Origin: UBA7330 sp965243485
GTDB lineage: Bacteria > Bacteroidota > Bacteroidia > Cytophagales > Cyclobacteriaceae
Assembly: GCA_965243485.1 (NCBI GenBank)
Contig: CBDEVP010000001.1
Location: forward strand, 5,642,001 to 5,706,000
DNA: 64,000 nt
Direction of reading: 5' to 3'
The notes below the pieces were generated by a model. It was not told where the DNA came from. It saw nothing but the letters and a program-made list of their open reading frames with translations, and did no database searches. Positions 59,248-64,000 of this stretch are shown piece after piece. Positions within the stretch are counted from its first letter, which is position 1; the number at the start of each line of letters is the position of its first letter. The position numbers and the translations under genes were made by a program.

Positions 59248-60705
59248 CTAATTATCTTTTAGCATTTCTATCAATACCTCCCGGTCATCAAAGTGATGTC
59301 TTACGCCTTTGATCTCCTGATAGGTTTCATGTCCTTTTCCAGCCACCAGGATGATATCACCTTTGTCGGCCAGATTGCAGGCCGTACGGATGGCCTCTCT
59401 CCGGTCTGCGATCATCATGGTCTTCCGCTGATCTGTCTTTCCAATCCCTGCCATCATCTCATCCAGGATCGCTCCCGGATCTTCATCTCTCGGGTTGTCC
59501 GAAGTCAGGATCACTTTATTGCTGTAAGCAGCCGCCAGCTTCCCCATCACAGGTCGCTTGCTTTTGTCTCTGTTTCCTCCACATCCTACGACTGTCACCA
59601 GCAGTTCCTGGTGCGTTCTCAGGTTTTCAATGGTCTTCAATACATTTTCAAGGGCATCCGGCGTGTGGGCGTAATCCACGATGGCCAGGATTTCCCGGTT
59701 GTTAGCGACCCTCTCGAACCGTCCCCGTGCCCCACCCAAAAGAGACAGGGTGGTCATCACCTCTTCTTTTTCTTCACCAAGCAGCAGGGCTGCACCGTAT
59801 ACCGCCAAAAGATTGTAGGCATTGAAATCACCGATGAGTTTAAACCATGCATTGGTACCGTCGAGGTCCAGCTCAAGCCCCTGGAGCGTGTTGTGAATCA
59901 CCTTCGCCTTAAAATCCGACATCCCTTTGAGGGAATAGGTGTTTTTTGAAGCTTTGGTATTCTGCATCATCACCGTCCCCCGTCTGTCATCGAGATTCAC
60001 CAGGGCGAAAGCATCTTTGGTCAGACCATCGAATAATATCTTCTTGGCCTGTATGTACTCCTCAAAAGTCTTGTGGTAGTCCAGGTGATCATGGGTGATG
60101 TTGGTGAAAATGGCCCCACTGAAAGTAATACCGGCTACCCGGTGCTGAACCAGCGCATGGGAACTCACTTCCATGAAGCAGTGTGTACATCCGGCTTTCA
60201 CCATTTTATTAAGCAATTGGTTAAGCTGGATGCTATCCGGCGTTGTAAATTGAGCTGGTAAGATCTCGTCGTCGATTTTATTTTCAACAGTGGACAGCAT
60301 CCCGGCTTTATAACCAAGATTTTTAAACAATTCAAAAAGTAAGGTGACGGTAGTGGTCTTTCCGTTAGTACCGGTGACGCCTACCAGTATCAGTTTCTGT
60401 GAGGGGTTATCATAATAATTGGAGGCGATGATCCCGACTGCTTTGGCACTGTTATCCACCGATACATAGGTCACGTCGTCCTGCATCTCTTCCGGGAGAG
60501 ATTCACAGACAATTGCTGACGCACCCGCCTTCACCGACTGACCGATATAGGCATGCCCGTCCACTGTCAATCCTTCAATGGCGACAAACAGGCTCTGTTT
60601 TTTCACCTTTCTGGAATCGAAGGTGATATCCGAGACCTTTATCTCCCTGTCCCCATGGATCTCATTGAGCGAAACGCCAAACAATATGTCTTTCAATCTC
60701 CTCAT
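59248..60705 (-). CDS. murE: UDP-MurNAc-tripeptide synthetase, meso-DAP type
   Basis: A 485-aa Mur ligase adding the third amino acid of the stem peptide. GVTGTNGKTTTVTLL near residue 108 is the P-loop, THDHLDYHKTFEEYIQAK the central region. SDNPRDEDP near 400 contains the DNPR motif associated with meso-diaminopimelate, so the organism should have DAP-type peptidoglycan. GKGHETYQ near the end is conserved. It overlaps ftsI by 4 bases. Confidence 0.97.
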   Translation of the reverse strand: MRRLKDILFGVSLNEIHGDREIKVSDITFDSRKVKKQSLFVAIEGLTVDGHAYIGQSVKAGASAIVCESLPEEMQDDVTYVSVDNSAKAVGIIASNYYDNPSQKLILVGVTGTNGKTTTVTLLFELFKNLGYKAGMLSTVENKIDDEILPAQFTTPDSIQLNQLLNKMVKAGCTHCFMEVSSHALVQHRVAGITFSGAIFTNITHDHLDYHKTFEEYIQAKKILFDGLTKDAFALVNLDDRRGTVMMQNTKASKNTYSLKGMSDFKAKVIHNTLQGLELDLDGTNAWFKLIGDFNAYNLLAVYGAALLLGEEKEEVMTTLSLLGGARGRFERVANNREILAIVDYAHTPDALENVLKTIENLRTHQELLVTVVGCGGNRDKSKRPVMGKLAAAYSNKVILTSDNPRDEDPGAILDEMMAGIGKTDQRKTMMIADRREAIRTACNLADKGDIILVAGKGHETYQEIKGVRHHFDDREVLIEMLKDN

Positions 60706-62804
60706 GAGCTCAATTCCAGTTTAATTTCATTGCCATGATTAAATTTTGCTCCGGGCATTACTGATTGCTGACTGACCCGGCCTCTGCCTGATACCTGTAC
60801 CTTCAAACCCAGGTTTTCCAACACATACAATGCATCTCTCAGCGTCATACCACGCACATCAGGGACTCTCGTATCTACAGGATTATTATTTTCCCAGATG
60901 ATCGTGTTATTTTCAATATCCGTAGTCACCCAGGAAGCATCATGATTGGAAAGATTGGGAATCCCCAGGTCATCACAGATCATTTTCAATTCATCGTGTT
61001 TTCCGGAGCGGATCACCGGGAAGATGCCGGCATACTTATCCGCTTCTTTTGGCAATTCCTGATGCATCTCTACCTGAAGGGCATAGATGTTGTCTGCAAT
61101 CTCTTTGAACACAGGCGCTGACACGTCCGAGCCATAGATGTTCCACCCTTTCGGATTGTCGATCACAACGATGCAGCTGTATTTCGGATCCTCGGCTGGA
61201 AAATAGCCTGCAAAAGAGGTATAATATTCATTGATATACCGCCCGTTCCTTACATTTTTGGCCGTGCCTGTCTTACCTGCAATTTTGTACTTAGTCTTGT
61301 TGATGTTACTGGCTGTGCCGGTCTCCACCACCCCTTCGAGCATCAACCGTAATTCTTTGAGCGTCTTATCCGAACAAACCTTTTTGTTGATCACTTTGGG
61401 CCGGAAAGTATCCAGCTCGCGGTTTGCGCTTTTCACAGATTTCACGATCAGCGGCTGGATCATTTTCCCATTGTTGGCCACTGCATTGTAGAAAGTAAGC
61501 ATCTGAAGCGGGGTCATCTTCAATTCGTATCCGTGGCTGATCCATGGCAGTGAAACTCCGCTCCATGTGGAATCCGCCGGATCTTTGATATAAGGGATTC
61601 CCTCTCCAACCATCTGAAATCCAAGTGGCTGGCCTAAGCCTGTATTTTTGATAAAATCAATGAATTCGGTCGGGTCGTCCCCAAAATGTTCCTGAACAAG
61701 CCTCGCAATTCCGATGTTGGATGATTTCTCAAATACCTCCTTTACAGTCAGCACGCCAAACCCATCCGGCACATGATCACGCATGGTCTGATTATAGAAT
61801 TTATAGGTCCCATCACCAGTGTCTACTGTATCTGATAGTTCCAGATCTGTCTCTTCCAGCAAAGCCATCATAGAAGCGAGCTTGAACGTAGATCCCGGTT
61901 CGCGGGCTCCCTGGCTTCCCACAGCATAATTATATCTTTCGTAGTAGTCTCCCCTGCTGTTTCGGCTCAGGTTTGAAATCGCTTTGATCTCGCCGGTCTT
62001 TACCTCCATGAGTACGACAAGCCCGTAATCCGCCTGGTGGCGGGTCAATGCTTTCAATAAGGCGGATTCTGTGACATCCTGCAGGTTCACATTGATGGTA
62101 GTCTGGATATCATATCCATCTTTCGGCCGGATCTCGGTACCATCGTAAACAGGTTTCCATCCTCCCCCGGCCATCCGCTGGAAGACTGATTTTCCATCCC
62201 TGCCGGCAAGCTGCCGGTTGAAACTGTACTCGAGGCCAACCACTCCCCGGTTTTCGGCGTTTACAGTCCCGATCGTGCGATACCCCAGCTGTGAAAATGG
62301 CAGGAAGCGCTCCTCCACCTTTTCGAAGATCACTCCGCCATGCAACCGGCCCTCCCGGAAGATGGGCCAGTTTTCCATACGCTTCTTATCCTGATAGCCA
62401 ATTTTATCACGGTTCAGGACGATATATCTTTTTTTTGATCTTCGGGCTTCATCGATCTTTCTTTTGTACTGGGTGGGCGTAAGGTCATCGTAAAACCTGG
62501 ACAGCATAAAGCACAGGGAGTCGATACCTCTTTTGTACAGTTCAGCATCGGCCAGGGCCGGATCGAAGGCCACCCGGTAGAAGGGGATTGACGTCGCCAG
62601 CAGGCTCCCGTCATCGGCATAGATGTTTCCACGGGTAGCTTCGATTTTGCGTACTTCGAGCCCCAGGGTTTCAGCCAAACCTTTCCAGCGTTCGCCCTCA
62701 GTATACTGCAGCGTTATAATGCGAAAAAGTATTCCCCCTGAAAAAAGGAATACTAGCAAGAAGGCGATCCGCACCCGGAGCAATATGGAGCGCTTGATAC
62801 TCAT
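60702..62804 (-). CDS. ftsI: Septal penicillin-binding protein with PASTA domain (FtsI-like)
   Basis: A 700-aa class B transpeptidase with one N-terminal membrane helix (LRVRIAFLLVFLFSGGILFRII). The active-site motifs are STFK near residue 305, SSN in EKSSNIGIARL and KTGTAKN near 510. A single C-terminal PASTA domain (VPDVRGMTLRDALYVLENLGLKVQVSG, VMPGAKF) follows, as in many Bacteroidota and Gram-positive homologues. It cross-links septal peptidoglycan and works with FtsW. It overlaps both neighbours by 4 bases. Confidence 0.95.
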   Translation of the reverse strand: MSIKRSILLRVRIAFLLVFLFSGGILFRIITLQYTEGERWKGLAETLGLEVRKIEATRGNIYADDGSLLATSIPFYRVAFDPALADAELYKRGIDSLCFMLSRFYDDLTPTQYKRKIDEARRSKKRYIVLNRDKIGYQDKKRMENWPIFREGRLHGGVIFEKVEERFLPFSQLGYRTIGTVNAENRGVVGLEYSFNRQLAGRDGKSVFQRMAGGGWKPVYDGTEIRPKDGYDIQTTINVNLQDVTESALLKALTRHQADYGLVVLMEVKTGEIKAISNLSRNSRGDYYERYNYAVGSQGAREPGSTFKLASMMALLEETDLELSDTVDTGDGTYKFYNQTMRDHVPDGFGVLTVKEVFEKSSNIGIARLVQEHFGDDPTEFIDFIKNTGLGQPLGFQMVGEGIPYIKDPADSTWSGVSLPWISHGYELKMTPLQMLTFYNAVANNGKMIQPLIVKSVKSANRELDTFRPKVINKKVCSDKTLKELRLMLEGVVETGTASNINKTKYKIAGKTGTAKNVRNGRYINEYYTSFAGYFPAEDPKYSCIVVIDNPKGWNIYGSDVSAPVFKEIADNIYALQVEMHQELPKEADKYAGIFPVIRSGKHDELKMICDDLGIPNLSNHDASWVTTDIENNTIIWENNNPVDTRVPDVRGMTLRDALYVLENLGLKVQVSGRGRVSQQSVMPGAKFNHGNEIKLELSS

Positions 62805-63223
62805 TCCGTATTGACGATGATCTTAAAGGGTGGATGTTTGCTTTCTTCCAGACCCAGCGCCCGGGCCTGTTTGGCCACTTCGGACTGCTTGCTGGCGAAT
62901 TTGTATTCGGCTTTTAATGTGGTATAGTCTGCGCGCAGGTCCTCCACCTCACTTTCCAGGGTGCTGATGGCCCTGATCTTCTTTTCGGAATAGTGCCTGT
63001 TTCCTATATATATGACACAAAGTGCGGAAACGAAGAGGATCTGTGGCAGGAACCGGACATGGATTACCTGGGCCAGTGAATCATCGATCCTCAGGAACCG
63101 GTCGATCAGCCTGAAAAGACCTCCGCTTTGCGTGGTTGTTTTACCGGGTATCTTATATGTATTTCCAGACATCTCTTTTTTTCTTTTAATTGGCTTTTGG
63201 CCTTTGGCCGACCTTCCATTCAA
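62801..63223 (-). CDS. ftsL: FtsL-like cell division protein
   Basis: A 140-aa bitopic protein in the FtsL position between rsmH and ftsI. One membrane helix (FLPQILFVSALCVIYIGN) is followed by a coiled-coil stretch (IRAISTLESEVEDLRADYTTLKAEYKFASKQSEVAKQA), the usual FtsL architecture. A long cytoplasmic N-terminus of about 65 residues precedes the helix. Sequence similarity is low, so gene order and topology decide. Confidence 0.8.
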   Translation of the reverse strand: MNGRSAKGQKPIKRKKEMSGNTYKIPGKTTTQSGGLFRLIDRFLRIDDSLAQVIHVRFLPQILFVSALCVIYIGNRHYSEKKIRAISTLESEVEDLRADYTTLKAEYKFASKQSEVAKQARALGLEESKHPPFKIIVNTE

Positions 63224-63234
63224 TTTTTATTTCC

Positions 63235-63336
63235 ATGGTCTGTGTCATTCAGACCATTCATTTTTTTATTTCTTCCAAGGTTCGTGTCCTCCTCACGAAC
63301 CTTTTAACTTCGCCAAGGTCTGGGTCACAGACCTTT
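63235..63336. repeat. Cluster of three hairpins between rsmH and ftsL
   Basis: ATGGTCTG / CAGACCAT (63235-63257), AAGGTTCGTG / CACGAACCTT (63277-63303) and AAGGTCTG / CAGACCTT (63315-63335) form three perfect stems of 8, 10 and 8 bp with 5-7-nt loops. The first and third share the GGTCTG core. They look like REP-type dispersed hairpins. The first, followed by T residues, could also terminate plus-strand transcripts. Confidence 0.7.
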
Positions 63337-63340
63337 AGCA

Positions 63341-64000
63341 TCACAACCTCTCTCCTATCCTCAGCTTTGCGCTGCGGGCGCGTTTATTTTCTTCAATCTC
63401 TTCCGCTTCAGGAACGATGGGCTTTTTGGTGACCGGCTTAAAGGGCCTGATCTCATGACCGTAAAAGTCCTTTTCCATCACCCCTTTGAAGTTTCCGGTA
63501 TTAAGAAAGTTTTTGATCAGCCGGTCTTCGAGCGAGTGATAGCTCATGATCACCAGTCTGCCTCCGGGTCTGATCAATTCCTTAGTTTGTTCCAGGAACT
63601 CCTTCAGGGCACCCATTTCATCGTTTACCTCGATCCTGATGGCCTGGTAGACCTGCGCCAGGTATTTGGCTTCCTTGCCCCTGGGCGCCAGGGTTGATGC
63701 GATATCTTTTAGCTGCCGGCTTGTGGTGATCGGGGTGGCTCGTTCCCTGATGATGGCATTGGCCAGTGTTCTGGCATTTTTGATCTCACCGTAAGCGCTC
63801 AGGATGTGGACCAGGTCCGGTTCGGCATATTCATTGATAACCTGTGCGGCTGATTTTTCAGCATTCTGGTCCATCCGCATGTCCAGGGCGCCATCGAAGC
63901 GGGTGGAAAAGCCGCGTGAACCTTCATCGATCTGATGTGAGGAGACACCAAGGTCGGCAAGAATTCCATCCACCTGTGTGACACCGTGGAGTTTCAGATA
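63341..64000 (-). CDS. rsmH: 16S rRNA (cytosine1402-N4)-methyltransferase, cut by window end
   Basis: The 3' part of rsmH; the frame is open to the window edge and the true start lies outside. VDGILADLGVSSHQIDEGSRGFSTRFDGALDMRMD, IVMSYHSLEDRLIKNF and the C-terminal NKRARSAKLRIGERL are characteristic. The SAM-binding N-terminal motif is missing because of the cut. Its place as first visible gene of the cluster is standard. Confidence 0.95.
   Translation of the reverse strand, partial: YLKLHGVTQVDGILADLGVSSHQIDEGSRGFSTRFDGALDMRMDQNAEKSAAQVINEYAEPDLVHILSAYGEIKNARTLANAIIRERATPITTSRQLKDIASTLAPRGKEAKYLAQVYQAIRIEVNDEMGALKEFLEQTKELIRPGGRLVIMSYHSLEDRLIKNFLNTGNFKGVMEKDFYGHEIRPFKPVTKKPIVPEAEEIEENKRARSAKLRIGERL

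Noticed and set aside
1..64000. tRNA, rRNA, integrase, transposase or prophage genes
   Set aside because: Looked for while reading; none could be recognised.

Overview
The window comes from a Bacteroidota chromosome, most likely order Cytophagales. The evidence is the SusC/SusD pair with FecR and an ECF sigma factor, the gliding genes gldA-gldF-gldG, a UpxY-type NusG paralogue, MurE with a meso-DAP motif, -33/-7 promoters of the TTTG / TAnnTTTG type, and few Shine-Dalgarno sequences. No rRNA or tRNA gene was seen. All functional calls rest on reading motifs; no database search was run.

Layout. 0-12.8 kb is an accessory, surface-polysaccharide region. It holds a MntA antitoxin with a nonsense-broken HepT toxin, a nucleotide-sugar dehydrogenase, a wHTH/NTase-like regulator, a four-helix-bundle protein, a NusG-like antiterminator, a WbpM/CapD-type dehydratase, two YjbH-like envelope proteins, a lipoprotein with an outer-membrane partner, and a HAD protein. 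Almost every gap here is filled by one unusual repeat family: arrays of 8- and 9-nt units, RGAY-NYTC or RGAY-RRTTC, always in the same strand orientation whatever the neighbouring genes do. The family is absent from the other 51 kb. 12.8-20.5 kb looks like a gamma-glutamyl ethanolamine pathway: GS-like ligase, SDR, aldehyde dehydrogenase and class-I amidotransferase in one operon, with an ethanolamine-type permease nearby. An LVIVD lipoprotein and an outer-membrane protein sit between them.

20.6-34.3 kb is mostly housekeeping: GH43 enzyme, glycerate kinase, SixA, topA, dnaN, a tightly overlapping gldA-gldF-gldG-DUF4340 operon, an FMN reductase, an ECF sigma factor with a small membrane partner, and two small or secreted proteins. 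34.4-48.6 kb is a polysaccharide-utilisation locus on the minus strand: sigma, FecR, SusC, SusD, then PL8-, PL12- and heparinase II/III-type lyases, pointing to a uronic-acid or glycosaminoglycan-like substrate. A DUF559 gene flanked by inverted repeats has landed between susD and the lyases. A plus-strand promoter and terminator in the fecR-susC gap suggest an antisense sRNA of the DonS type.

48.8-64 kb is the division and cell-wall cluster on the minus strand: rsmH (cut by the window end), ftsL-like, ftsI, murE, mraY, an unrecognised 126-aa protein, murD, ftsW, murG, murC, ftsQ, ftsA, ftsZ. Most junctions overlap by about 4 nt; three gaps hold hairpins or short repeats.
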